A stretch of DNA of 64,000 bases from Pachysolen tannophilus NRRL Y-2460. Taxonomy: Eukaryota; Ascomycota; Pichiomycetes; Alaninales; Pachysolenaceae. How positions within the stretch are numbered: position 1 is the first letter of the stretch; every line of letters begins with the position of its first letter. The notes beneath the pieces are model-generated. The model was not told where the DNA came from. It made no database searches and was given only the letters and a program-made list of their open reading frames with translations. Location of the stretch: the NCBI GenBank assembly GCA_001661245.1, contig KV454012.1:150684-214683 (forward strand). Direction: 5' to 3'. A program made the translations under genes and the position numbers. This document shows positions 40,932 through 52,178 of this stretch, one piece after another.

Positions 40932-42893
40932 TCATCTGTTTAAAGAGTAATATTTGTAAATACCTCTTTCGCTAAACTCTACTGGGAATACATCTTCTTC
41001 TAAATTTTCTTCATCTCTGCCATCGTAATATGAGTTTTCGCGGGCTAGATCAAAAGGTCCTATTGAACAATTTATTTTTTTTGAAGCGTATTTTAAAAAC
41101 TTTGGAGGTTTAACTATTTTTGTAATTTTCTGACCTGTTTCTATATCATAAAAAACTAAATTATCGGTAAAATTATTGGACAAGCTTTGTGGATTTTTTA
41201 AATGTTGTAATCTTTCTTCTTTTGATGATTTATATAACCAACCTCTTCTACTTAATTGGTTATTATCATACAATTTCCATATTGAAGATGGTGTTTGTAG
41301 TGTCGATACAAGTCTTAATTCATCAACTATTTTTGAGCCTAACTCTATAGCTTCTAAAGAGTTTGAAGCATCTAATAGTAATGGCTGGTCTATTGTCCAA
41401 CGTGTAATGCTTTTAATTCCTGATAAATCAATAAATTTCAAATTTTGTCGAAGGTTTTGCTGCTCACGCTCATGCTGCTGTTGATGTTGTTGTTGATGAT
41501 GATGATGATGATGATTTTTAGTTTCTTTTAAAAAATGATATAAATCATCAACTGATATTTTTGCATTTGAAATTCCTAAACTTTCCAAATGAGGGAAATT
41601 TTCTTTCATTATTTGTAAATGTTTTGAATTTATTGGGAAACCTCCTAAATTTAAATATTTTAAATTTTTAGTATTTAAATGTTTCAATAAATAAGTTAAT
41701 TGATCTTCATTTAAAGGAGAAACAACAGAATTATCCACTTGAAGATTTAACCATTTTAAATTTCCTGCTTGAATAATTTCATTATGTACAAAAAATTCTA
41801 AAAGTTCTCTTGTAGTTAATTTTGAACAACGAGAAAGTGATAAATGAGTTAATTTACAAGTTTTTGGAAGAAAATTATCTAAAATTTTACAAGTTATCAT
41901 TGTATGACTTAAATCCAATCTTTGTAAATTTATCAATTTTGGTAATAATTTAATGAAAACATCACTTGGTAAATTAGTACAATCATGGAATGAAATTTTT
42001 GTTATATTCGGTATTGAATATCTTAATATATTTAAATCTTGAAACAGTTTAATAAATTTTAAATTTGTAGCACCACAAAAATCTAAAGATTTTAAAAAAA
42101 TTAAATGATTAAATAAATGATTTAAGATATTAACATCAATATCTGTTTCAATACTTTCACTTGCCAAAAATTCCAATAAATTTGGAGTCAATTTTAAACA
42201 ATTTAAAATTGTTTTATTTGTAACCATTTGAATTTCTTCATTCATTTTACCTGTTCTACCTAATCCAATTGATGTAAATTCCATAAAATCTAAAAATTTG
42301 ACATTTAAACCTAATTGTTCATCAGAATTTAAATTTGTTAAAAATTTATCAAATGAATTTGGTCTTGTGAAAACTGCATAACGATACAAGAGTCTTTGTG
42401 ATAAAATTTTAAAAATATGTGATACAGGTACAATATTTTTAGCAAAATTATCCAAATTTGATGTTATTGATTTAATATCACTAATATTATTATAATAAAC
42501 CTGTTCTATAATTTGATTTAAAATTTCCACTGGGAAAACATACCTATTAGTTATTATTCCGGAATTAGAATTAGAATTAGAATCTAAACCCAGGTTTGAG
42601 TTGGAACCACCTCTACCAATCCCATTTGATTCATGCACAAATCCATCTCCACTTTTAGCGCCGTTACCATAATTCCCAAAAGAAGTAGTCAAAGTTGAAG
42701 TTGGACTAGAAGATATTAAACAATTATCATTATTATTAAGAGCGCTTTGTAAAAAAGATAAATTATTACTTATAGAAAGCCGCTGTTTAGTTGGAACAAA
42801 TAAACACTGCTCTCGTCTTTCATTCCATTCATTTTGCTCATTCTGCTCGCTCTGCTCATTCAGCTCATGCCACTCTTGTTGTTGCTCTGTCAT
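40932..42893 (-). CDS. Leucine-rich-repeat protein, probable F-box type
   Basis: The protein has 653 residues. The N-terminus is Glu/Gln/Asn-rich with repeated NEQ. Residues 115-185 (YVFPVEILNQIIEQVYYNNI) look like an F-box start, FP-x-E-I-L. Leucine-rich repeats follow: LKSLDFCGATNLKFI, LQRLDLSHTMI, LTHLSLSRCSKL, LKYLNLGGFPI, LESLGISNA and LKFIDLSGIKSI. A His/Gln run lies near 475. Such proteins usually act as substrate receptors of SCF ubiquitin ligases; yeast YLR352W is one of similar design. I cannot name an orthologue or substrate. The TUB2 and LRR genes are convergent. Confidence 0.65.
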   Translation of the reverse strand: MTEQQQEWHELNEQSEQNEQNEWNERREQCLFVPTKQRLSISNNLSFLQSALNNNDNCLISSSPTSTLTTSFGNYGNGAKSGDGFVHESNGIGRGGSNSNLGLDSNSNSNSGIITNRYVFPVEILNQIIEQVYYNNISDIKSITSNLDNFAKNIVPVSHIFKILSQRLLYRYAVFTRPNSFDKFLTNLNSDEQLGLNVKFLDFMEFTSIGLGRTGKMNEEIQMVTNKTILNCLKLTPNLLEFLASESIETDIDVNILNHLFNHLIFLKSLDFCGATNLKFIKLFQDLNILRYSIPNITKISFHDCTNLPSDVFIKLLPKLINLQRLDLSHTMITCKILDNFLPKTCKLTHLSLSRCSKLTTRELLEFFVHNEIIQAGNLKWLNLQVDNSVVSPLNEDQLTYLLKHLNTKNLKYLNLGGFPINSKHLQIMKENFPHLESLGISNAKISVDDLYHFLKETKNHHHHHHQQQHQQQHEREQQNLRQNLKFIDLSGIKSITRWTIDQPLLLDASNSLEAIELGSKIVDELRLVSTLQTPSSIWKLYDNNQLSRRGWLYKSSKEERLQHLKNPQSLSNNFTDNLVFYDIETGQKITKIVKPPKFLKYASKKINCSIGPFDLARENSYYDGRDEENLEEDVFPVEFSERGIYKYYSLNR

Positions 42894-43385
42894 TCAAGAT
42901 CCAATATAAAATTATTAAAACCATAAATACCTTTTAAATAAAAAAGAATACAAGAGATTTTTCTATTCTATTATATATATATATATATATATATGGCAAA
43001 GAAGAAAAAGAAGAAAAAGAAGAAGAAAAAAAAAAATTCCTTTTTGAAGGGGCAAAACGGAAAAGGGGCAAGATGGGGCTTAACGATGGGGTTTAAAGAT
43101 GGGAAGCGGGGGCATTTTCCCGTAAAACCCATAAATATTTTTTTAGTTGCGATGAAAAAGATAAAATGAAAATTATTGGTAGTGTTAAAATTACTTAAAA
43201 AACTTTAAACCGCCTCTTTGCAAAAAAAATTTTGTTAAAAAAAAATTAGGAACCGCCCTGTTATATCTTTTTTAGGAAACTACTTTTTTCTTAACTTCCC
43301 GATCTGGTTTTTGTTTTACTGGTTTCCATATTAGTATTTTTAGCACGCGCTGCCACTACTATTTTAATTTTTTTTTTTTTTTTTT

Positions 43386-43413
43386 CGTTTTTCGTTTTTC
43401 GTTTTTCGTTTTT
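43386..43413. repeat. (CGTTTTT)4
   Basis: Four perfect 7-bp units just upstream of the Ste12-like site pair. Confidence 0.85.
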
Positions 43414-43418
43414 CTCTT

Positions 43419-43442
43419 TGAAACAAAAGAGAATGTGTTTCA
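43419..43442. promoter_or_regulatory. Inverted pair of pheromone-response-element-like sites
   Basis: TGAAACA at 43419-43425 and its reverse complement TGTTTCA at 43436-43442, 10 bp apart and about 280-305 bp before the MAP kinase ATG. TGAAACA is the consensus for Ste12/Cph1. Confidence 0.55.
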
Positions 43443-43702
43443 GACTAATTTCTTCCCCTTTAAGTAGAAATAGTAATTCTTTTTCTTTTTCTTTTTTATT
43501 TTATTTTTTTTTTGGCGTTCTATGGATCAATCTTACCACTTTAAAGTACTAGAATCTAAGGGATAAAAAGCTACAATTATAAAATATAAAAAAATAAAAA
43601 AAATAAAAAATATATAATTTATTTATTTTATTCTGTCATCTAAGATTTATAAGTTTGATTTGATTTCATTAGCATAGATTTTTTTTTTTAATTTTCATTT
43701 AA

Positions 43703-44800
<1,098 letters not shown>

Positions 44801-45834
44801 AAAAAAAAAAAAAAAAAAAAAAAANNNNNNNNNNNNNNNNNNNNNNNNNNNNNNNNNNNNNNNNNNNNNNNNNNNNNNNNNNNNNNNNNNNNNNNNNNNN
44901 NNNNNNNNNNNNNNNNNNNNNNNNNNNNNNNNNNNNNNNNNNNNNNNNNNNNNNNNNNNNNNNNNNNNNNNNNNNNNNNNNNNNNNNNNNNNNNNNNNNN
45001 NNNNNNNNNNNNNNNNNNNNNNNNNNNNNNNNNNNNNNNNNNNNNNNNNNNNNNNNNNNNNNNNNNNNNNNNNNNNNNNNNNNNNNNNNNNNNNNNNNNN
45101 NNNNNNNNNNNNNNNNNNNNNNNNNNNNNNNNNNNNNNNNNNNNNNNNNNNNNNNNNNNNNNNNNNNNNNNNNNNNNNNNNNNNNNNNNNNNNNNNNNNN
45201 NNNNNNNNNNNNNNNNNNNNNNNNNNNNTTAACCCATGAGTTTTTTTTTTTTTTTTTTGGTTAGTTGGCTTTTTTGCTCTCTTCTCCTCCTTCTTTTCTT
45301 TTATTTCATTTTATTTTATTTTATTATTTTCACTTCTTACTCTTCTGATTGCCTTCTGCATTTTTTTTTTTTTACCTTTGATCTTTTAATTCATTTTTTC
45401 CTCAAACATTCACCGAGTATTTTACTTGTAGCCATCATTTTTGTATATACCATTTTTTTACTTTTGCTTTTTCTTTGTTTGCTAGACACTAGATAACATT
45501 AAACTCTCTTTGTTCTTTTTCACTGCTTTGTTTTTCGATTTTAAATGCATTAGGAATATAATACGTTAACTCAATTTAAAAAAAAGCTATTTGGAAAATA
45601 TCAACTTTGTATTTTATTATCGTTTCCTCTTTAGTAATGATCTATTTTCCCCGTGTTATGCGAAGAAAAAAAAAACTGAGTCAGAGAGCAAAAAAGGTGA
45701 AAAATGAAAAATTTTGAAAAATTCAAAAATTTTTTCTTTTTTTTGAAAAAAAAACCATTTATTAAAACTTACTCATCACTTGAATAATTCCCAATAATTT
45801 GGTTAAAGAGGAAGAGAGAAAGAGAAAGAGAAAG
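44801..45834. other. Spacer with N gap, MAP kinase 3' side / aspartate aminotransferase promoter
   Basis: An A-run (44801-44823) leads into 405 Ns (44824-45228), then long T-runs. The 86-residue Phe/Leu-rich frame at 45236-45496 is low complexity and not credible. A-rich purine tracts precede the next ATG. Confidence 0.6.
44824..45228. other. Assembly gap (405 N)
   Basis: N run bordered by a poly-A run on the left and a T17 run just to the right, probably a homopolymer-induced break. Confidence 0.95.
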
Positions 45835-47097
45835 ATGTCAGGAAGTGCGTTTTCTTTAGAACATATTTCGCTTTTACCAGCAGATCCACTTTTTGGACTT
45901 AATGCTCGTTATAATGCAGATAAAAGATCTCCCAAAGTTTCGTTAGGTATTGGTGCTTATAGAGATAGTAATGGTAAACCTTGGATTCTTCCTTCTGTGA
46001 AAAAAGCAGAAGAACTTTTAGTTAAGGATCCTAGTTATAATCATGAGTATTTGCCAATTTCTGGGCTTCTGGAATTCACCCAGGCTGCTGCTAAAGTTAT
46101 TTTAGGAAATGACTCAATTGCTATAAAAGAGAAAAGAGTTCTTTCTATTCAATCATTATCAGGTACAGGAGCATTACATTTTGCTGGAATTTTCCTCAAG
46201 AAGTTTTACAAAAATACAAAAGAAACTGATGGGATTCCAACTGTATATGTTTCTTCACCAACTTGGGGGAACCATTTTCAAATTTTTCAAAGTGCAGGAT
46301 TGAAAACTGCAACATATCCATATTGGAATAACGATACAAAAAAAATTGATTTGAAAGGGTTTATTAATACAATCAATGATGCTCCTAAAGGTTCTATTTT
46401 CTTGTTACATGCTTGTGCGCATAATCCTACAGGTTTGGATCCAACTCATGAACAATGGTTGCAAATTTTAGAAGCAATTAAAGTCAATGGACATTTTTCT
46501 TTATTTGATTCTGCATACCAAGGTTTCACCTCTGGATCTTTAGAAGAAGATGCTTGGGCTGTAAGGAAAGCTGTTGAATTAAAATTGCCATTACTTATAT
46601 GTCAATCATTTGCTAAAAATTGTGGAATGTATGGTGAAAGAGTTGGTTGTGTTCATATTGTATTAACAGAAATTTCTGAAGACTTAAATGCTGCCATCTT
46701 ATCACAATTGAATAGAATCATTCGGTCAGAAATATCAAATCCTCCTGCATACGGTGCTAAAGTTGTCTCCAAGATTTTAAACAATCCTGAATTAAGATCA
46801 CAATGGGAACAAGATTTGAAAACTATGTCTACAAGAATCATCAAGATGAGATATGCTTTAAGAGATGAATTGGTCGCCTTGAAAACACCAGGTAATTGGG
46901 ATCACATAGTTAATCAGCAAGGTATGTTCTCCTTTACAGCTTTATCTGCTGAAGAAGTCAAGAGATTAGAAGAGAAACATGCTGTTTATTTAGTAGGTAC
47001 TGGAAGAGCTTCTATTGCTGGATTAAACGAGCATAATGTCAAATTCGTTGCTGAGGCAATTCACGAAGTTGTTTGTCACTCTAACAGTAAATTATAA
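45835..47097 (+). CDS. AAT2: Aspartate aminotransferase with C-terminal SKL
   Basis: This is a PLP enzyme of aspartate/glutamate metabolism and the malate-aspartate shuttle. I start at the ATG at 45835 (420 residues, MSGSAFSLEH); upstream the frame has only a TTG. No mitochondrial presequence is visible. Motifs: SLGIGAYRDSNGKPW, LSGTGALHFAG, SPTWGNH, HACAHNPTGLDPT, FDSAYQGF, and the PLP lysine K261 in CQSFAKNCGMYGERVG. The last residues are NSKL: SKL is the type 1 peroxisomal signal, and yeast Aat2 is also partly peroxisomal. The CTG codon in GLxEF (residue 79) is at a variable place. The 3' region has (TCGTTG)-like repeats. Confidence 0.93.
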   Translation: MSGSAFSLEHISLLPADPLFGLNARYNADKRSPKVSLGIGAYRDSNGKPWILPSVKKAEELLVKDPSYNHEYLPISGLLEFTQAAAKVILGNDSIAIKEKRVLSIQSLSGTGALHFAGIFLKKFYKNTKETDGIPTVYVSSPTWGNHFQIFQSAGLKTATYPYWNNDTKKIDLKGFINTINDAPKGSIFLLHACAHNPTGLDPTHEQWLQILEAIKVNGHFSLFDSAYQGFTSGSLEEDAWAVRKAVELKLPLLICQSFAKNCGMYGERVGCVHIVLTEISEDLNAAILSQLNRIIRSEISNPPAYGAKVVSKILNNPELRSQWEQDLKTMSTRIIKMRYALRDELVALKTPGNWDHIVNQQGMFSFTALSAEEVKRLEEKHAVYLVGTGRASIAGLNEHNVKFVAEAIHEVVCHSNSKL

Positions 47098-47501
47098 GGA
47101 TAATATTCACTCTTCTTGTTGTCGCTATCGTCGTCGCTGTTGCTATCCTCGTTGCTGTCGTCGTTGTCGTTGTCGTTGTCGTGGTTGTCTCTTTAAAAGG
47201 TTTTGGTTGGAAAAGAGCAAAAGGTCGTGTGATCTCTGATAAAATGATCTTTGATGATTGAACTGATAACAGAACAATCCATATATATAGTTAATATAAT
47301 ATAATATTTTATATTTTATATATATATATATATATAAGGATCTACTTTTTAGTATATTGATTATTGTTGGCCTTTTGTTAGATTAGTTGTAGTTGTTGTG
47401 ATCAAATTTCCAAAGAATTGAAAAAATTGTATTAGCTGGTATTTAGGTTTTTTTTTTTTTTTTTTTTTTATTTTGTTTGATCAGTAATAATCATATATAA
47501 G
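47098..47501. other. Spacer with TCG/GTT-rich repeats
   Basis: Imperfect TCGTTGTCG repeats at about 47118-47192 directly after the aminotransferase stop, then TA repeats at 47318-47336 and T-runs before GID8. The small frame over the repeats is Cys/Arg-rich low complexity and not credible. Confidence 0.6.
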
Positions 47502-48938
47502 ATGCTGTTTAAAAAATCGCAGTATTCATTTAAAGAATGGTTTGAACTTCTCAAAAAGCAATCTTCTTATAGTGATGAGGAACATCTTAATAACTGTGAT
47601 GATGATGGATCAAATAAAAAATTGACCAGGGAAATTCATAATAGATTGAAATTGAATTTATTAATTTTAAATTGGTTAATAAATGAGTGTTATGAAAATG
47701 CAGTTGAGAATTTTAGTAAAGAAATCGGATTAGACTTGAGCGATTATTCAAGAGATAAAAAATTTGATGAGGAAAATAATGATGGTAATACCGATTTGAA
47801 AGATATTGAAATGGTTGATTATAAAGGAACTAAGATTTCCAATAAAAATAAAGTTTCGAGTATTGCTACTTCTGCTTTTGAAGAAGTAGGAAATGAAGAA
47901 GAAGAAGCGGATGATGATGATGATTCATTTTTTTCATTGGATCATTCTGTCAGTAGTACTGTTCAATCATCAAATAAATCGATTCCTATCATTGATCCAA
48001 ATTTAAATAAATTTGTTGATAAAAATGTCTTGGATAAATTATTTATTGGATTAGAAACCATTAAATCAAGAAATCAAATAAAGTTGAGTATTTTAAGTGG
48101 TAATATTGAAAAAACAATTGATTTAATAAATTTAAAGTTTCCAACATTATTTGATAAAAATCAATTTATTTATTTCAAATTATTACATTTAAATTTAATT
48201 GAAATAATTAGGTTACAAGTTTTGAAAAAATCTAAAGCAATTAATTTAAGTAAAGATGAATTAGAAAAAGATGAAAAGATTTTTTTAAATAAAGTTTTGT
48301 CATTTATTAAAGAAAAATTATCAAATGTTAGAATGTTATCTAGTAAACCTTTTTTGAAAGATTTAGAATTGACGATGGCGTTGTTATGTTATACAGATGA
48401 ATTCGCCAAGATAATGTCAAAATCAAACGATATATCTTCTTCTTCTTCTTCTTCATCATCATCGGTAAAGATACCATCAAAATTGAAGAAATTATTTGAT
48501 TTGAGATTGAGAAGACATGTTGCAAATTTGGTAAATAGGGCAATACTTTTAAATATCACCAATGGAGATGATATTAATTTAGTAAAATATGGTAATCATA
48601 ATATTAACGGGAAAAGGAAAAATCCATTAGCATTTGCTTCAAATGAAGAGGAAATTGAAAACAAGAAGGACAATAATAGTAATGAAACAAATGCTACTGC
48701 TGATAATGACGATAATGGCACTGGCAATGATGACATGGGTGACGATGAAGAAGAAAGTAACGATAGTAATGATGATGGTCTGTGCGACGATAACATCGAT
48801 TCATTGATCCAGCGGTATGATGATCGGGATGAAAATGTGACACTTGAATCGTTGATAAAATTATGGATTTGGGGAGAAAATAAATTGGGCAAATACGATG
48901 TCAAGTTTCCTGGGTTGGATTTAAGTGATTTAAACTAA
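47502..48938 (+). CDS. GID8: Gid8-like LisH-CTLH protein (GID E3 ligase scaffold)
   Basis: The protein has 478 residues (yeast Gid8 has 455). The LisH is at about 46-80 (LNLLILNWLINECYENAVEN). The CTLH starts near 190 (RNQIKLSILSGNIEKTIDLI, then FPTLFDKNQFIYFKLLHLNL). A CRA-like region follows to about 360. An acidic insert (residues 90-160) and a Ser run (about 310-320) are extra. In yeast, Gid8 bridges subunits of the GID/CTLH ligase that degrades gluconeogenic enzymes when glucose returns. The last 100 residues are very acidic. Second codon CTG is Ser if the CTG-Ser code holds. Confidence 0.82.
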   Translation: MLFKKSQYSFKEWFELLKKQSSYSDEEHLNNCDDDGSNKKLTREIHNRLKLNLLILNWLINECYENAVENFSKEIGLDLSDYSRDKKFDEENNDGNTDLKDIEMVDYKGTKISNKNKVSSIATSAFEEVGNEEEEADDDDDSFFSLDHSVSSTVQSSNKSIPIIDPNLNKFVDKNVLDKLFIGLETIKSRNQIKLSILSGNIEKTIDLINLKFPTLFDKNQFIYFKLLHLNLIEIIRLQVLKKSKAINLSKDELEKDEKIFLNKVLSFIKEKLSNVRMLSSKPFLKDLELTMALLCYTDEFAKIMSKSNDISSSSSSSSSSVKIPSKLKKLFDLRLRRHVANLVNRAILLNITNGDDINLVKYGNHNINGKRKNPLAFASNEEEIENKKDNNSNETNATADNDDNGTGNDDMGDDEEESNDSNDDGLCDDNIDSLIQRYDDRDENVTLESLIKLWIWGENKLGKYDVKFPGLDLSDLN

Positions 48939-49011
48939 TGTATATTTTTTTTCTATATATGTCTTCAAGAATATAGAATTGCTTTTCTTTAGTTTTTTTT
49001 TTCTTTTTTCT

Positions 49012-49680
49012 CTAAATATCTATAAAGCAATCGATTCCATGACCCGTTTCTACGCCTAATAAGCATAAAAACTCATCATCATTTAACAATTCTTTTTTCT
49101 TATGAAACAACCTAATATTGTTTACATCTATCTTTCCAAATTCTGGATTATCGTTTAAATTTTGTTTTAAAAAATTGGAATTGATAAATAATTCCAAAAC
49201 TTTATTTCTTAAAAATTTTAAAGTTGTACCATATTCAGGATTTCTTGGATCATAATCTGTAGGTCCAAATTCTATATGATAATTTAACGTTTTCTTCAAT
49301 AAAAGTTTCCCATTTTCAGTTTTCTTATCATAAAATTTAATTGGATCATCTTTCTTTGAATTTTTTCCATTTTGGAAAATATTTAAGGAAACATATAAAT
49401 GTGCACAATGAACTGGAGTATCAATAAATATACCATGACCAATTTCGTATAACACACCAAGTTTAATTAACAATGCGTGGACCAAAATGAAAATTAAACA
49501 ATAGAGCAAAGATATAGTAATAAACCTAGATGCCGGATGACTGATTAAACTTTTTGTTAAACTCGTATAATTTAGTAATATCAAAAGATTATGATTTAAA
49601 ATCGTAAATGGAATTAATAACTTTTTAGCAAAACCTATAGTCTCCTGCAATACAAATTGATCCATCATAATCGTTACCAT
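49012..49680 (-). CDS. Hypothetical membrane protein
   Basis: I do not recognise this 222-residue protein. Residues 10-75 hold one or two hydrophobic segments (ITISLLYCLIFILVHALLIK). The remainder is soluble, charged and lysine-rich. The C-terminal segment has regular short strands and ends GVETGHGIDCFIDI, somewhat like a ubiquitin-like fold end, but this is only an impression. Possible starts are residues 1, 5 and 6. The frame is long, clean and convergent with GID8, so the gene is probably real. Confidence 0.6.
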   Translation of the reverse strand: MVTIMMDQFVLQETIGFAKKLLIPFTILNHNLLILLNYTSLTKSLISHPASRFITISLLYCLIFILVHALLIKLGVLYEIGHGIFIDTPVHCAHLYVSLNIFQNGKNSKKDDPIKFYDKKTENGKLLLKKTLNYHIEFGPTDYDPRNPEYGTTLKFLRNKVLELFINSNFLKQNLNDNPEFGKIDVNNIRLFHKKKELLNDDEFLCLLGVETGHGIDCFIDI

Positions 49681-49958
49681 ATATATTCCCTGTAACCAAA
49701 CAAAAAAAAAAGTGTAAAAAAAAAACCCCTTTGTAGCAAATTTTAACCGTAACCCTCAGTCAATATATTAGTTGTATATGCTTTCTTTGTCTAATTGAAT
49801 TGAAAATTGAAAACAGAAATCATCAAATTAAATATTTACATTTCCATTTCCATTTTCAGCTTCATCAAGACCTTTTCGGGGTATTATTCAATTTTAAGAT
49901 CCTACACCATTTCCTGCTTAAAAAAAAAAGTTTTTTGAAAATGACGTGAGAAAATGGT

Positions 49959-49989
<31 letters not shown>

Positions 49990-50063
49990 TCAGCTTTTGT
50001 TCGCGCATACGCGTTTGCCTTGAGTGCTCGCGCTGAGTTCTCTCTCAAATTGTTTCGGGCCCA

Positions 50064-50091
50064 GTGTCCGCTTGGTGTCCGCTTGGTGTCC
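50064..50091. repeat. GTGTCCGCTTG tandem repeat (2.5 copies)
   Basis: Two perfect 11-bp units plus GTGTCC. Confidence 0.85.
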
Positions 50092-50720
50092 TTTTAATGC
50101 CCGCCGGCCCTATACTCGAAAAAGAACGGTTACTCCTCCTCTAAAAAGCTCATCGTCTCCTCTTTCCAACCTCATCTCTTTTCTCTCTCTGCAGAAACTT
50201 TTTTCAACTCCTCTTGACCCCCTCGCTACCCCTCATCCCCTCCCTACCCTCCTTTACTCCCTACCCCCGGTCACCTGCTTCTAAATAATCAATAGTCATC
50301 AATTGTCTTGGTATTATTTAAAATTTTATTGTCATTGGCTACATTAAAAACACAATACTCATTGCTAAGACAAAGAAACTATTAGACTAATGCTGCTCTA
50401 ATATGCCGTTGAGAACATTTGAGCATATTTAGCTAAAAAAGCTCGTGGATTCCCTTTTAGGATAAGTAATTGAAAAAAAAAAAATGAAAAAAAAAAATTT
50501 TCACTAGCAATAGTAGTAGCAGTAGTAGTAGTACAGTACTAAATAAAAATTCACATGCTAATAATTATTTAAACGATAATACACAAATGACACCATACTT
50601 TTGGTTTTTATCTTGAATCTGTCTGGTCTAAATTATATCGCGAACTAACTAAGCAATGTCTCAATTGTAATTGAACGAAATTGTATGTATCTACACGGAC
50701 CTGGTTTGGCTTGGCTTGGC

Positions 50721-50758
50721 TTGTATCTTGGGCTTGTATCTTGGGCTTGTATCTTGGC
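50721..50758. repeat. TTGTATCTTGGGC tandem repeat (3 copies)
   Basis: Two perfect 13-bp units and a third lacking one G, preceded by three TTGGC units (50705-50720). Confidence 0.88.
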
Positions 50759-51233
50759 TAAGAGAATTCCAATTTATAGTGCGTAAAGTGTGAAGGTGAG
50801 GGTGAATATTTCAATTTTTCCAAGAGTTTTTAATTTTTATTGTAAATTGGCTCATTTACTTCAAATGAGAAATCAATATGCACTACAACAATATGGTGAT
50901 TAAGAAGGACATCGGTAAAAGAAAACAACGCGCAAGAAAAAACAGAAAGAAAGAGAGAAAAGAAAAAAAAAAAAAAAAAGAAACTTTTTTTCGTTTCTTC
51001 CGTACTGACTTGGTCACTTTTCCAGGCGTTAACTGCACTATACAGTCTTCTTTTCGCTTTTGGCTGCATTAAAAATCTGTACGCGATATAGATCTGATTT
51101 AGTTTGAATATTTCACTAACTGATTAAACGGAAATTATATAAAAGTCATAAACTATTCCCCCTAAAAATCTTTTTAAAGCTCATTTCCAAACTAAAAAAA
51201 TAGCCATAATTCATCGTCAATAAAAAAAAAGAA

Positions 51234-51821
51234 ATGAAGTTCACTAGATCATTGATAACATTTGTTGCATTTACTAGGGTATTAAATAAATCTCAAGTTG
51301 GTTTTGCTGAAGCTTTCGCTAATAATGTACAAAAAAATGTGGGGGAAATTTTTTCAAATATAGATTCCATACCAGATATGATAATGATGATTCCACCAGT
51401 TTTAAAACAGATTGTATACCAGAAAGAAGAACAGTCTTTACTGGTAAATTCATTTGCTTCTTCATTTGCTTCTTCAATACAACTGGATGTGGCTTCTACC
51501 GGTTCACCAATTTACAATTATCATTCATACCCACCTTCACAGATTAGTGATGTTATTATTTCCAACACTCCGACTGCCGCTTCCTCTGCTTCAAATTCTG
51601 CTTCAAACATAAATACTATAACTTCTGGTCCAAGAAGTAGTATACAAACTAGTGGAATAGGTTTCAGCAGTAGTAAGTTGATATCTTCTAGCAGTAGTAG
51701 CACAAATACTATTGTCAAAACAGCTATGGATAAAGCTCTGGTGATTAATGTAGATGGTTTACTATTAGTTCCATTAGCTGTCACTAGTGCCTTGATTATG
51801 GCTGGAAGCATATTAGCATAA
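51234..51821 (+). CDS. Putative GPI-anchored cell-surface protein
   Basis: This protein has 195 residues. The N-terminus has a basic start and short hydrophobic core (MKFTRSLITFVAFTRVL), a weak signal peptide. The middle is Ser/Thr-rich (SFASSFASS, then repeated ASNSASN and SSSSSST). The last 20 residues are hydrophobic after VINVDG, the shape of a GPI attachment signal. No known domain is visible. Such short wall proteins are common in Candida-clade genomes and evolve fast. It follows a 1.55-kb spacer that may be its promoter. Confidence 0.6.
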   Translation: MKFTRSLITFVAFTRVLNKSQVGFAEAFANNVQKNVGEIFSNIDSIPDMIMMIPPVLKQIVYQKEEQSLLVNSFASSFASSIQLDVASTGSPIYNYHSYPPSQISDVIISNTPTAASSASNSASNINTITSGPRSSIQTSGIGFSSSKLISSSSSSTNTIVKTAMDKALVINVDGLLLVPLAVTSALIMAGSILA

Positions 51822-52178
51822 TAATTCAACTCGCAAAATAAAAATAAAAATAAAAAAAAAAAAGTTTAGTTTGGAGTACGGATACTAGGAAAATATAAGC
51901 ATATATATAGATTTTTAAATACCAATAAAAACATATTTTCATTTACTATTTATATTAATTAACTATATTGTGCGAATTAGTTATTAAGAGTGGATCTTGG
52001 ATGATATCCCGTAGATAAAAAAAAATAGGTATAAAAATTGTACACTCATTAAAGGAATAAAGAAAAAAAAGAATTAATTAAGAAATACTCAAATGTAATA
52101 ATATTACTACTCATTAGTTTTGAAACAATAAATAAAAAAAAATTAATAAACACACACACACGTATTAATTTATTGTTT
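51822..52178. other. Convergent 3' spacer
   Basis: A-rich, with a short (AC)n tract at 52150-52160. No gene seen. Confidence 0.6.

Larger units (their letters stand above)
49681..51233. other. 1.55-kb spacer with repeats, no gene recognised
   Basis: Contents: an A-run at about 49960-49985, then a GC-richer pyrimidine tract (50010-50280) with GTGTCCGCTTG repeats at 50064-50091. Further on are a (TAG)n tract at about 50508-50532, a 13-bp triple repeat at 50721-50758 and a purine tract at 50926-50982. The frames at 50024, 50830 and 50878 are low complexity. The region is large enough for a non-coding RNA or complex promoter of the cell-surface gene at 51234. Confidence 0.5.

Noticed and set aside
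45236-45496. 86-residue Phe/Leu-rich frame after the second N gap
   Set aside because: Made from T-runs; no conserved content.
47036-47239. 67-residue Cys/Arg-rich frame at the aminotransferase 3' end
   Set aside because: Translation of TCGTTG-type repeats in a shifted frame.
50024-50284. 86-residue frame in the pyrimidine-rich spacer
   Set aside because: Begins with GTG, which yeasts rarely use, and is Pro/Ser low complexity from the C/T tract.
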